From positions 806,001 through 870,000 of the forward strand of contig NZ_CP175562.1 in NCBI RefSeq assembly GCF_046097105.1: a stretch of DNA of 64,000 nt. The letters are read 5' to 3'. A program made the position numbers and the translations under genes. Of this stretch, positions 8,501 through 16,636 are shown in pieces (within the stretch, counting starts at the first letter, position 1; the number at the start of each line of letters is the position of its first letter). This DNA comes from Natroniella sp046097105 (GTDB lineage: Bacteria > Bacillota > Halanaerobiia > Halobacteroidales > Halobacteroidaceae). The notes below the pieces were generated by a model. The model did not search any database. It was not told where the DNA came from and saw only the letters and a list, made by a program, of their open reading frames with translations.

Positions 8501-9529
8501 TTGTCTGATATTACAGTTAACTTGATAGATAAGACTGGGGCAGTCAGTCAAGCTGGGTTTGGTCTTATATTAGTTTTTGACCCATCACAAGATCAAGAAT
8601 ATAAAGAAGTAGAAGGAACAGACGACTTAGAAAATTATAGCTCAGATGATTTGTTGTATAAAATAGTTGCTAGAGCATTTGAGCAGGACATCACACCAGA
8701 TAAGGTTGCAATTTATGGCGTTGATATGGAAGTTGCAGAAGGAACCATTGGAGATGAGTTAGACAATCTAGTAACAGAAAATGACGACTTCTACTGGGTA
8801 GGTGTAGCAAGTAGAGAAGATAACGACATTCAAGATGTGGCGGACTGGTCTAGTGCTAATGGTAGAGTGTTCATTGGCCAACCAGACTGGCAATCAAGTG
8901 TAGAAGATATTGAAACATTAATGGACAACTTTGATAGTGATAGAATTGCTATCTTTGCTCATGATGGTGGGCCAGCAGGAGACGAGCCAGCCTTTGATGG
9001 TGGAGTGTTAGGATATTTTGCACCACTTAACATTGGAGATTATACTTTCAAGTGGCAGACGATTAACGGTGTCCCAAGGACAAGTTACTCTACAACTGAT
9101 ATTAGCAACCTAACTAATGAAGATGTTAATGCTAATACTTATAGGCGTAAAAGTGGAGTTAATTATGTCATTGAAGGAGTAGCAAGTGATGGTAGTTTCT
9201 TAGATATTAGGGTTATCAAAGACTGGTTACAAGCAAGATTAGAAGAAGATATACTTCAGTTGATGACTGGTGATTTGAAGATTGCTTATGATAGTTCTGG
9301 GATTGATCAAATTGAAAGTGTTATCAGAGCTAGATTAAAGAACGCTTTCAACAATGGCATTATTGCTCAAGATGAAGATGGGGAACCAATGTTTAGTATT
9401 GATACACCCACCAGAGATGATGTTCCAACTAATGATAGGGCCAACAGAATACTACCAGATGTCGAGTTTGAATTAACATTGGCTGGTGCGATCCATGAGG
9501 TTGAAGTAACTGGTGTCATTTTAGCCTAG
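8501..9529 (+). CDS. Contractile tail sheath protein (DUF3383-like)
   Basis: A 342-residue protein of the DUF3383 type, taken as the tail sheath. It opens with LSDITVNLIDKTGAVSQAGF, has the sheath-like VGVASREDNDIQDVADW and RVFIGQPDWQSS segments, a central GYFAPLNIGDYTFKWQTING, and a C-terminal domain ending VEFELTLAGAIHEVEVTGVI. Start is TTG 8501, 6 nt after GAGGTG; an in-frame GTG at 8492 is inside the Shine-Dalgarno. With a tube gene next and a J-W baseplate, this makes the phage a contractile-tailed one. Confidence 0.82.
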   Translation: MSDITVNLIDKTGAVSQAGFGLILVFDPSQDQEYKEVEGTDDLENYSSDDLLYKIVARAFEQDITPDKVAIYGVDMEVAEGTIGDELDNLVTENDDFYWVGVASREDNDIQDVADWSSANGRVFIGQPDWQSSVEDIETLMDNFDSDRIAIFAHDGGPAGDEPAFDGGVLGYFAPLNIGDYTFKWQTINGVPRTSYSTTDISNLTNEDVNANTYRRKSGVNYVIEGVASDGSFLDIRVIKDWLQARLEEDILQLMTGDLKIAYDSSGIDQIESVIRARLKNAFNNGIIAQDEDGEPMFSIDTPTRDDVPTNDRANRILPDVEFELTLAGAIHEVEVTGVILA

Positions 9530-9556
9530 TAAATAATTAAGAAAGAGGTGATACAA

Positions 9557-9949
9557 TTGGCTAACTACAATACAGATTTAGTAACGGTAATTGTTGATGG
9601 TTTCATAGTAACTGGGTTTGCAGATGGGACTTATATTTCTTGTGGTAGAAATGAAGATAAAAGAGAGTTTGAGGTTGGAGCTCAAGGTGATGTTGTTGTC
9701 GTTGAAAATGCTGACGACACAGGTTTTTTCAATTTCACTTTACAGCAAACTTCACCTGCTAATTCAGTTTTAAGAGCTTTGTTTAAATCAGGAGCAAGTT
9801 TTGCAGTTTCAGTTAATGATCCAAATGATAATTCAGCTAGTTCTTTTGCTTCCGAGTGTTATGTTGCTAATTTACCAGATAACGAGAAAGAAGAGGGGTC
9901 TGGCGATAGGGAATGGGAAATATTAGCTGCAGACTATGAAGAAATTTAA
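9557..9949 (+). CDS. Tail tube protein (DUF3277-like)
   Basis: A 130-residue protein that would polymerise into the inner tail tube. The start ANYNTDLVTVIVDGFIVTGF, the middle GRNEDKREFEVGAQGDVVVV and NFTLQQTSPANSVLRAL fit the DUF3277 tube family, which pairs with the DUF3383 sheath. Start is TTG 9557 behind AAAGAGGTG (9543-9550); GTG 9548 lies within that site. Followed after 14 bp by the chaperone gene. Confidence 0.82.
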   Translation: MANYNTDLVTVIVDGFIVTGFADGTYISCGRNEDKREFEVGAQGDVVVVENADDTGFFNFTLQQTSPANSVLRALFKSGASFAVSVNDPNDNSASSFASECYVANLPDNEKEEGSGDREWEILAADYEEI

Positions 9950-9963
9950 TAGGAGGGTTATAA

Positions 9964-10227
9964 ATGGCTAAAAAAGGCGATCAAAAAGATGTGACTATTA
10001 ACGGGAATGACTACAAGTTGCAACATCCAGGAATGACTTGGGTTTTTAAAACCCAAGATGAATGTAAGAATAGATTTGGTGTCATGATGGAGCATGATCT
10101 CATAAAAGCTTACTTGTCTGATGTTGTTGTTGTGCCAAACAAAAAGAATATGGATGATTTTGAAGGTGGGGAATTGCAGGAGCTGATTAAAGAGTGTAGA
10201 TCCTTTCTTGGAGGCAAGCTACTATAA
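9964..10227 (+). CDS. Tail assembly chaperone, upstream frame (G-like)
   Basis: An 87-residue protein between tube and tape measure, the standard position of the G/GT chaperones that coat the tape measure. It contains VTINGNDYKLQHPGMTWVFK and a helical LIKAYLSDVVV segment. It ends at TAA 10225, while a second frame, open from 10187 and running to 10456, continues it. The two frames differ by +1 (equivalent to -2), as in the Mu gp41 arrangement. Strong Shine-Dalgarno AGGAGGG precedes ATG. Confidence 0.72.
   Translation: MAKKGDQKDVTINGNDYKLQHPGMTWVFKTQDECKNRFGVMMEHDLIKAYLSDVVVVPNKKNMDDFEGGELQELIKECRSFLGGKLL
10204..10210 (+). promoter_or_regulatory. Candidate +1 frameshift site
   Basis: In the upstream frame the codons read TCC-TTT-CTT-GGA. 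Slippage of tRNA-Phe from TTT to the overlapping TTC, one base on, would enter the downstream frame at TTG-GAG-GCA and make a G-T type fusion of about 165 residues. GGAGG lies just downstream at 10210-10214. No strong ribosome site precedes the downstream frame. The shift itself is inferred. Confidence 0.4.
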
Positions 10228-10456
10228 AGAAGAAGATGGAGTAAGAAAAATTGATTATGACAAGTATGAAAGGGAAGTTAAAAACAATCCTGGCATGCTT
10301 CAATTCTGGCAATTAGTATTCGAAGGTGGGATTGATTATGATACAGTCGACTCATTTGACTATGATGAGTTTTTGAGAGCTTATTCGGGTATGAAAGTGA
10401 TTAATAAAATGAAGGAAAAGAAAGCTAAAGAAGAGATTAACAAATCTAAAAAGTAA
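10208..10456 (+). CDS. Tail assembly chaperone, downstream frame (T-like)
   Basis: Frame open from 10187, giving about 82 residues after the overlap with the upstream chaperone frame. It contains DYDKYEREVKNNPGMLQFWQ and a Lys-rich end (KEKKAKEEINKSKK). Position and overlap suggest that it is translated mainly as the frameshifted C-terminal extension of the upstream protein. The only independent start, TTG 10208, has no good Shine-Dalgarno. The tape measure follows after 12 bp. Confidence 0.6.
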   Translation: MEASYYKEEDGVRKIDYDKYEREVKNNPGMLQFWQLVFEGGIDYDTVDSFDYDEFLRAYSGMKVINKMKEKKAKEEINKSKK

Positions 10457-10468
10457 GGGGGTGATCAC

Positions 10469-12424
10469 TTGCCTGTAAGAAGTTTGGCATTTGACATAGG
10501 ATTTAACACTGCAACAGACCAACTAGCAGGGGCCAACTCTGCTGTAGATGACATGAAGATTGGTGTAGTTGATACAGAAAGTAATATTAACAGTATGGGT
10601 GATGCTACTGATACTACTGGTAGCATGATGACTGGTGCTTTTTCTGGAATTAACAATAAAATCAGCGAAGGGATAGGGTTATTAAGTGAATATAAGTATC
10701 ATATAGCTGGTGTTTTCACTGCTGCATCTGCAGTGATCTGGAATACAACCAGAGAAGCAGCTAGGAATGAAGATACTATTAATAAATTCAGATCAGTCTT
10801 TGGTGAATTTGCAGATGAAACCCTAGACTGGGCCAACGATTACTCAGATGCTATTGGCAGATCTACTGCTGATACAGTTGATTGGCTTAATAGCTTTCAA
10901 GATGTTATAGTGCCAATGGGATTCGCAAGAGATGAAGCGGCAGGATTATCACAAGACATGGTACAATTAGCAGCAGACCTAGGTTCATTCAATAATATAG
11001 AGACAGAGCAAGCAGCTAGTCGCTTACAGTCAGCACTCGTAGGTAATACAGATGCAGTTAGAAGCCTAGGAATACAGTTTAGGGCATCAGATGTTGAACA
11101 GAGAGCCTACAAGGAAGGAATAGCAGAGACTGGAGCAGAGTTAACTGACCAACAGCGAGCATTGGCGACTATGAGCATATTCTATGACAGATCTGCCGAT
11201 GCTTTAGGTGATGCGACTGATACAGCTAGAGATTTCAATAACCAAACGCAAAGGTCAAGCGGTATTTTCAGGGACTTAAGAATTGGAATAGGTGATTTCT
11301 TCTTGCCAACTATGAGCAGGATGCTATTTCAATTCAACAATTTATTTTCAGTTGTTGCTAATAATGAGCCATTAGTGCAGATCATATCTGTTATGATTGG
11401 CCTTGGAGGTGCTACAACAGGGTTAACATTAGCTACATTAGGCCTTAATAAAGCTTATGGCTTGCTTATGGCTAACCCTGTGTTTTTGAAAGGTGCAGCT
11501 ATAGTAATTGGTGTAACAGCAGCACTTACAGGATTGTACTTAATAACAGAAGATTTAATTACTGGGTTCAGAGGTGGAGAATCAGCTTTATTTGACTTAG
11601 GAGATAGATTCTTAGACTTTGTAGGAATCAACTATGATATGCAAGATATAGTCCAGGGTACTGTTAATTATTTAGGTATGCTAGGAGGAGAAATCAGAGG
11701 TTTTGGATCAGGAGTAGTTAGTTTCTTTGGTTGGATACTATCTCCTTTTGTTCAGACCGGTAATCAAATGAACTCATTTGCCAGTTACTTCACTGATGGC
11801 ATTATAGGAATATTCAGTGGTTTTGTTCAGCGCAAGTTTGCAATGGTTCAAACTGTAGCAGGACTTTTACAAGGTTTGTTAACTGGAGATTTTGAACTAT
11901 TTAGAGCAGGAGTTGACAACTGGATAGGAGGTCTTGAAACGTCATTAGCAGCATTTCCTAACATATTTACAGCACCAATGGACTTTGTATCTGGCAAGTT
12001 TGTTGAATTTCAGAATTTCTTAGGAAGTTTAAGTCCGATGGAATCTTTAGGCAATGCTATCCAAAGTGGATTAGACACTTTACCCGGGCCAATTCGAGGA
12101 GCAGCTAATCGAGTTCTTGACTGGATGGGTGGAGACAGTGAAGCAACTGAACCTGTAAGCTCTCAACCTGTCAATACTCCTAGTTTTGATGTTGGTAACT
12201 TTGATATGGCAGAAGTTGAAGCAGCTAACGAATATGATATGAGGCAGGTTAGAGAAACAAGTCAAACTATATCTAGATCAGAAAGTACAACAGTTAATGA
12301 TATAGACTTTGGTGACATCAACCTTGATGTAGGAGAAGCTGAGAATGCAGATGAATTTAGGCAGATAGCAAGAAAAGAGATAAGAACATGGTTGAAAACA
12401 GAACTGGCTGCAATAGTGACATAA
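10469..12424 (+). CDS. Tail tape measure protein
   Basis: A 651-residue protein that sets tail length and is usually ejected with DNA. The N-terminal 270 residues are helical with polar heptads; residues 80-240 (FRSVFGEFADETLDWANDYS; GFARDEAAGLSQDMVQLAAD) are the conserved tape-measure core. Several hydrophobic segments follow (VIGVTAALTGLYLI; SFFGWILSPFV; the glycine-rich MIGLGGATTGLTLATLGL). Starts at TTG behind GGGGGTG. At about 2 kb it implies a relatively short tail. Its last two codons (GTG ACA) double as the -35 box of the inserted gene downstream. Confidence 0.9.
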   Translation: MPVRSLAFDIGFNTATDQLAGANSAVDDMKIGVVDTESNINSMGDATDTTGSMMTGAFSGINNKISEGIGLLSEYKYHIAGVFTAASAVIWNTTREAARNEDTINKFRSVFGEFADETLDWANDYSDAIGRSTADTVDWLNSFQDVIVPMGFARDEAAGLSQDMVQLAADLGSFNNIETEQAASRLQSALVGNTDAVRSLGIQFRASDVEQRAYKEGIAETGAELTDQQRALATMSIFYDRSADALGDATDTARDFNNQTQRSSGIFRDLRIGIGDFFLPTMSRMLFQFNNLFSVVANNEPLVQIISVMIGLGGATTGLTLATLGLNKAYGLLMANPVFLKGAAIVIGVTAALTGLYLITEDLITGFRGGESALFDLGDRFLDFVGINYDMQDIVQGTVNYLGMLGGEIRGFGSGVVSFFGWILSPFVQTGNQMNSFASYFTDGIIGIFSGFVQRKFAMVQTVAGLLQGLLTGDFELFRAGVDNWIGGLETSLAAFPNIFTAPMDFVSGKFVEFQNFLGSLSPMESLGNAIQSGLDTLPGPIRGAANRVLDWMGGDSEATEPVSSQPVNTPSFDVGNFDMAEVEAANEYDMRQVRETSQTISRSESTTVNDIDFGDINLDVGEAENADEFRQIARKEIRTWLKTELAAIVT

Positions 12425-12444
12425 TCACTTTTTTATTATATAAT
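12416..12444 (+). promoter_or_regulatory. Moron promoter inside the tail operon
   Basis: GTGACA at 12416-12421 (five of six bases of the consensus -35), a spacer of exactly 17 bp, and a perfect TATAAT at 12439-12444. Predicted start near 12451, giving a very short leader that still contains AAAGGAG. It is a strong housekeeping-type promoter in the middle of a late phage operon. Confidence 0.75.
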
Positions 12445-12464
12445 ATATGTAAAGGAGTGATTAT

Positions 12465-12752
12465 ATGGAAGTTTGTCCTAAGTGCAACCATAAAGACAAA
12501 TGGAAGTGGAGCAAGATTAAGATTTTCGGAGCAGGGGTTTTATTAGTGCCATTCTCGCTTACTTTATTGATAATACCACTATTAGGGTGGATTATAGCAC
12601 CTTTTACAGCTTTATTAGGTTTGTATATGATTGTCATATCGCCATTCCAACCTAGTTTTTATGTTTGTAAAGAGTGTAAAGTTAGATGGCGAGTTGATGG
12701 CCAAAAGATGAAAAAATATGGCTTGTTTGGTGAAAAAGTAGATTATGTATAG
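12465..12752 (+). CDS. Moron: small membrane protein with split zinc-binding knot
   Basis: A 95-residue protein: CPKC near the N-terminus, a long hydrophobic hairpin (GAGVLLVPFSLTLLIIPLLG then WIIAPFTALLGLYMIVIS), then CKEC and a basic tail. Two CxxC pairs flanking a membrane hairpin recall the layout of LITAF-type or zinc-ribbon membrane proteins, with cysteines coming together on the inner face. It is not a virion gene by type. Own promoter, own ribosome site and own terminator make it a moron, probably expressed from the prophage. Superinfection exclusion or altered host envelope are plausible roles; neither is shown. Confidence 0.72.
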   Translation: MEVCPKCNHKDKWKWSKIKIFGAGVLLVPFSLTLLIIPLLGWIIAPFTALLGLYMIVISPFQPSFYVCKECKVRWRVDGQKMKKYGLFGEKVDYV

Positions 12753-12756
12753 CTAT

Positions 12757-12786
12757 AAGCACTCGAGAGGGTGCTTTTCTTATTTT
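12757..12786 (+). terminator. Moron terminator
   Basis: AAGCAC (12757-12762) pairs with GTGCTT (12771-12776) around an 8-nt loop, followed by TTTCTTATTTT. It stands between the inserted gene and the baseplate genes, so late transcription must read through it. Confidence 0.78.
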
Positions 12787-12799
12787 AGGAGGTGATCAG

Positions 12800-13327
12800 G
12801 TGGGCCAATATGGAGATATAGAGTTCAATATAATCAGAGAAGAAAACTTGACTCTTGATAATAATATAACTCAGCATCCAATTGAGGATCAGGTTGATAT
12901 AAGTGACCATATAGAGAATGAGCCAACAAGGTTGAGTGTAGATATTACTGTAGTTGGTGAGGAAGCAGAAGAGATAAAAGAAGAATTAAAGGCAGTTGCT
13001 AGGTCAAAAGAGCCACAAGATTACTTTGGGGTTGAGCAGATTGAGCCATATGAGAATATGGTTATAGTCTCGCTTGATATTACAACTAACTCTGAGGTGT
13101 CTAATGGTTTTCGAGCCAGCATGACCCTCCAACAGGTTAGGTTGGTAGAAGCTGATACTATAGAAGTTGACCTTGGCCCAGATCCTGTCACTGGCACTCA
13201 GCCACAAGAAGGTGAAGGAGAGGTTGAGGTTAGAGATCCTGAAAGCGATGACGTAGATGAAGAAACCGTAAGTAGCATACTTAATGACTTGCTAGCTCAA
13301 TTTGGCGGTGATGATGATGCAGCTTGA
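12800..13327 (+). CDS. Dit-like baseplate/tail protein
   Basis: A 175-residue acidic protein. The N-terminal strands (VDISDHIENEPTRLSVDITV and the helix EEIKEELKAVARSKEPQDYF) resemble the N-terminal domain of Dit-like phage tail proteins, followed by VIVSLDITTNSEVSNGFRAS and MTLQQVRLVE. The C-terminal tail is Glu/Asp-rich. It would form the hub adapter between tube and baseplate. Start is GTG behind AGGAGGTG. Overlaps the next gene by 11 bp. Confidence 0.62.
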   Translation: MGQYGDIEFNIIREENLTLDNNITQHPIEDQVDISDHIENEPTRLSVDITVVGEEAEEIKEELKAVARSKEPQDYFGVEQIEPYENMVIVSLDITTNSEVSNGFRASMTLQQVRLVEADTIEVDLGPDPVTGTQPQEGEGEVEVRDPESDDVDEETVSSILNDLLAQFGGDDDAA

Positions 13328-13655
13328 TTACTTGCCGATTGACAAAAGCGAGCTTAAGAAGCAGCCAGAAAGATTTGCTGTCGAGTTAGCGGGTGATAAT
13401 TATGTTTTTGTGGTCAGATGGAACGAAGTAGGCGAGTTTTTTGCTTTTGATATGTACGATGATGAAGGCGATCCGCTTCTGTTTGGTAGGAGAATAACTT
13501 ACGGAGTAGATATGCTAGCAGATGTATTAGAGTATGTAGATATAGTCCCAGTTGCAAAGTCTGAGGGGGCAGATGTTGAAAGGAATGGAATTACTTTTGA
13601 TAATTTTATGAATCAAGTTAAACCATATATATTTGAGCGTGATAACAATGACTGA
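13317..13655 (+). CDS. Baseplate plug protein (Pam3 gp18-like)
   Basis: A 112-residue protein (MQLDYLPIDKSELKKQPERF; VVRWNEVGEFFAFDMYDDEG; PLLFGRRITYGVDML) typical of the small baseplate plug proteins found between Dit-like and hub genes in simple contractile phages. Three consecutive in-frame ATGs occur at 13311-13317; the last gives the family-like N-terminus. Overlaps the hub gene by 8 bp. Confidence 0.65.
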   Translation: MQLDYLPIDKSELKKQPERFAVELAGDNYVFVVRWNEVGEFFAFDMYDDEGDPLLFGRRITYGVDMLADVLEYVDIVPVAKSEGADVERNGITFDNFMNQVKPYIFERDNND

Positions 13656-14439
13656 GTTGTTTAATCGCAAAGTAGAGTTGCAAATTAGAGATAAGATAAT
13701 TCGATATCCTGATTTACACATCGAGTTTGAAACTGAATTTGATGTTGATAGTGATGCTAATAATGGTTTCATCAGAGTGTATAATCTATCAAAATCAACT
13801 ATCAATGATATAAAGAAAGGTTTACCTTTTAAGCTCAAAGCAGGATATAAAAATAACTTTGGCACGATAATGGTTGGTAGTATAGCTAGCTCAAACACCG
13901 AATGGAATGTTCCAGATAAGATTACAGAGTTAATTGTTTCTGATAACTCTGAGGACTGGTTAAGTAAGACAGTCAATAAGACCTGGAGGAAGAATACTAG
14001 GGCCAGCACTATAATGAAAGATATTGCTGACTTGTTGCCAATTGCAATTGGTGAGATTGCTCCTGTGAATGATAATCGATATCCGAAGGGCAAGACCTTC
14101 AGCACTAAAATCAAGGTCGCTCTAGAAGAGCTGGCAGCCGATACTAACAGTAAATTTCATATTAGCAGAGGTAGGTTGTTCATTAGAGAACCATTGAAGG
14201 GTAAACAGGAAGTGGTTAATCTCAACAAGGATACTGGATTGATAGCTACTCCGCAAAGAATTGAAGATGGCGATGAGGAAAGATGGCTGGTGCAGTCATT
14301 GCTTAATTATAGAATTGAATCCGATAGTGTGATTAATGTGGAAAGCAAGTCTATTAATGGTTTATATCTAGTGAAGGGTGGTAGTCACTATCTAGCAGGT
14401 AATGACTTCTATACCGAGATGGAGGTGGTCGTAATTTGA
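13648..14439 (+). CDS. Baseplate hub protein
   Basis: A 263-residue protein with hub (gp27/gpD-like) features: N-terminal strands (VELQIRDKIIRYPDLHIEFE), GFIRVYNLSKSTIND, a helix-containing core (KTFSTKIKVALEELAADTNS, typical of the region that grips the tube) and a C-terminal INVESKSINGLYLVKGGSHY. Position between plug and spike agrees. ATG 13648 is preferred over upstream TTG/GTG. The stop overlaps the next start (TTGA). Confidence 0.72.
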   Translation: MTELFNRKVELQIRDKIIRYPDLHIEFETEFDVDSDANNGFIRVYNLSKSTINDIKKGLPFKLKAGYKNNFGTIMVGSIASSNTEWNVPDKITELIVSDNSEDWLSKTVNKTWRKNTRASTIMKDIADLLPIAIGEIAPVNDNRYPKGKTFSTKIKVALEELAADTNSKFHISRGRLFIREPLKGKQEVVNLNKDTGLIATPQRIEDGDEERWLVQSLLNYRIESDSVINVESKSINGLYLVKGGSHYLAGNDFYTEMEVVVI

Positions 14440-15107
14440 GCGATACTATAAGAGATATAGTGGAAGCTATGTTGGCCCAAGAGTTAGATGATTTGAATGT
14501 TGCTTTGCCAGCTAGAATATTGAAATATGATTCTAGTAAGCTGCGGGCAGATGTGGAGTTATTAGCAAAGAAAAAATTAGGAGGAGAGCATGTAACTATT
14601 CCTCCAATATTAGAAGTTCCAGTCTCTACATTGAGAGCTGGAGCTTTTGTAATTGTGCCACCTTACGCTAAAGGAGATGTAGTCCAAGTGTTGTTCAATC
14701 AAAAAGCACTCGATAGTTTACTTATAACAGGAAAGCCAGCAATCCCATCAAGTCCAGAAGGTGTAGAATATAAGCGAGAATATAGCCTTGATGATGCAGT
14801 TATAGTCGGGGGTTTGCAGATTGATCAAGCTAATGACCTGCCTGACGTTGGAGAAAATTTGTACATTGGTAATATAGATGGAAAAACAAAGGTTGAGATG
14901 ACACCAGGAGGACAAGTGATAATCACTTCTGATGATGTCAAGCTAGGCGGAGAAGGAGCAAGCGATGCTTTGGCTTTCCTTGATGAGCTCAATAGTTTGA
15001 TAAACACTTATAATTCCCATACTCATGTAGCACCAAGCGGAACTACTAATGTTCCTACTCAGACAGAAAGCACTAAAATAGGAACTAATAAGGTGGTGGC
15101 AGAGTGA
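14436..15107 (+). CDS. Membrane-puncturing spike protein (Gp138-like)
   Basis: A 223-residue protein with an N-terminal OB-fold of the Gp138 type (ALPARILKYDSSKLRADVEL; YAKGDVVQVLFN) and a strand-repeat C-terminal part (LYIGNIDGKTKVEMTPGGQV; NSHTHVAPSGTTNVP) that would form the trimeric spike shaft. A His-rich YNSHTH near the end may bind metal at the tip. Start is TTG after GGAGGTGG. It would be the tail's cell-piercing tip. Confidence 0.75.
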   Translation: MSDTIRDIVEAMLAQELDDLNVALPARILKYDSSKLRADVELLAKKKLGGEHVTIPPILEVPVSTLRAGAFVIVPPYAKGDVVQVLFNQKALDSLLITGKPAIPSSPEGVEYKREYSLDDAVIVGGLQIDQANDLPDVGENLYIGNIDGKTKVEMTPGGQVIITSDDVKLGGEGASDALAFLDELNSLINTYNSHTHVAPSGTTNVPTQTESTKIGTNKVVAE

Positions 15108-15460
15108 GAGGGCTCAAGTTAGAAAGTGGAGATTTAGTTGTTGCTGATAATGACTTGGAGTTAGTAGACGGGCCAACAGAGCTCCAACAAAGGATTAAAC
15201 TAGCACTGTCAATCAATCGTGGCGAATGGTTTCTTGATCTTAATGCAGGAGTGCCTTACATTGAATTAATGCGACAGAAAGGAACTCAGGAGCAACTAAA
15301 AAGAGAAGTTGCTAAGGTTATTGCTAGTTTTGATGAGGTCGAGGAAATAACTCAGCTTAATATGAATTATGATGGTGCTAACAGGTCATTAGTGGTTAAC
15401 TTTTCAGCTAAATTAGAGAATGGTGATGAAATAGAAATTGAAATCGAGGAGGTGGTTTAA
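15104..15460 (+). CDS. Baseplate wedge protein W (gp25/DUF2634-like)
   Basis: A 118-residue wedge protein. The pattern GPTELQQRIKLALSINRGEW with FLDLNAGVPYIE is diagnostic for the gp25/W/DUF2634 group, whose EPR-like core binds the sheath and triggers contraction. The C-terminal part is strands (LVVNFSAKLENGDEIEIEIE). GTG start overlaps the spike stop. Its end contains the Shine-Dalgarno (GAGGAGGTGG) for the J gene. Confidence 0.8.
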   Translation: MRGLKLESGDLVVADNDLELVDGPTELQQRIKLALSINRGEWFLDLNAGVPYIELMRQKGTQEQLKREVAKVIASFDEVEEITQLNMNYDGANRSLVVNFSAKLENGDEIEIEIEEVV

Positions 15461-16636
15461 ATTTCAGAACAATATGGAGTAACAGAGCAAGGGTTTCGTA
15501 AGAAGACTAGGCAAGAAATCGAGAATGATATGAAATCTAAAGCTAGGAGTTTATACGGTGATGACATAAGTGTTGGCAGATTTTCAGTCCTTGGAATATT
15601 GATTAAGTTAATTTCTTTTCCTCTAGCTTTACTTTGGAGTGCATTAGAAAAAGTATATAATAGCAGCTTTATTGATACAGCAACAGGCCAAGCTCTTTTC
15701 AGCCTAGGACAATATATAGGCATAAGTAGATTAACAGGAACTAGAGCAGTAGGAGAAGCAACCTTTGAGGGTGATAAAGGAACGATAATTCCTCCAGGTT
15801 TTTTGATTGAGACTGACGATCCTGATCCGATTCGCTTCGAGACTAGGAATGAAGATGATGAGCAGATAGATGAATCAGGAGAATTAACTCTTCCGATTCG
15901 TGCAGTTGAGATCGGGAGTGATGGGAATGTTGGCCCGGGCAGGATAACTGAAATTGTTAACCCAATTAGTGGTTTAGATAACGTGACCAATGAAGTTGGT
16001 ACTGCTGGAGGAACTGATTTAGAAACTGAAAGAGAATTTAGAGAACGATATAAGGACTCAACAGATAAAAGTGGAGGTTCTACTACTTCATCTATTCGAG
16101 CAACTATATTAGAAGAGACAGAAGCAAGTGCTTGTATAGTTCTGGAGAACTTCAAGGATGAAGAAAAGGATGGACTGCCACCAAAATCTTATAAGCCAAT
16201 TGTACTTGGTGGAGATGATCAAGAGATTGCTGAGGCTATATTTAGTGTAGGAGCTGGCGGGATACAGTCTTTTGGTGAGATTACAAGAACAGTAATCGAT
16301 AACACGGGGTTAGAAAAGAAAAGATCATTTTCTAGAGCTACAAGAGTTGATATCTATGCAGAAATGACATTAACCACTAATATTGAGTTTTCTGAGGACT
16401 ATTTTGACGTTATTGAAGCAAATATAGCTAATTACATTAATGGTCTTTCAATTAATGATGATGTTTCTTATTCTCGTATTATATCACTTGCTTACCAGGA
16501 TACAGCTGGAATATTAGATGTAGAGCTATATATTGATACTTCTCCTGATCCGCAGCTCCAAGAATCTATTGAGATTGCATTTGATGAAGTAGCTAGGATT
16601 GATGAGGAAAATATCGAGGTGATAGAAAATGAGTAA
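15461..16636 (+). CDS. Baseplate protein J, apparent AUU start
   Basis: A 391-residue baseplate J-like wedge protein. Conserved stretches: YGVTEQGFRKKTRQEIENDM at the N-terminus, ALFSLGQYIGISR, GTIIPPGFLIETDDP, and GGTDLETEREFRERYKDS. The first ATG in frame (15530) would remove the conserved N-terminus and has no ribosome site. ATT 15461, 4 nt after GAGGAGGTGG and directly after the W stop, restores the expected 'SEQYGVTxxGF' opening. No ATG, GTG or TTG exists in this frame between the previous stop and 15530. J would link W to the tail-fibre attachment protein I. Confidence 0.85.
   Translation: MSEQYGVTEQGFRKKTRQEIENDMKSKARSLYGDDISVGRFSVLGILIKLISFPLALLWSALEKVYNSSFIDTATGQALFSLGQYIGISRLTGTRAVGEATFEGDKGTIIPPGFLIETDDPDPIRFETRNEDDEQIDESGELTLPIRAVEIGSDGNVGPGRITEIVNPISGLDNVTNEVGTAGGTDLETEREFRERYKDSTDKSGGSTTSSIRATILEETEASACIVLENFKDEEKDGLPPKSYKPIVLGGDDQEIAEAIFSVGAGGIQSFGEITRTVIDNTGLEKKRSFSRATRVDIYAEMTLTTNIEFSEDYFDVIEANIANYINGLSINDDVSYSRIISLAYQDTAGILDVELYIDTSPDPQLQESIEIAFDEVARIDEENIEVIENE

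Noticed and set aside
13527..14114. 195-codon - strand frame over the plug and hub genes
   Set aside because: Antisense shadow; hub and plug genes with overlaps and family sequence occupy the + strand.
15457..16155. Long open frame on the - strand opposite baseplate J
   Set aside because: J is a clear family member on the + strand; the antisense frame is Ser/Leu/Pro-rich shadow sequence without a ribosome site.
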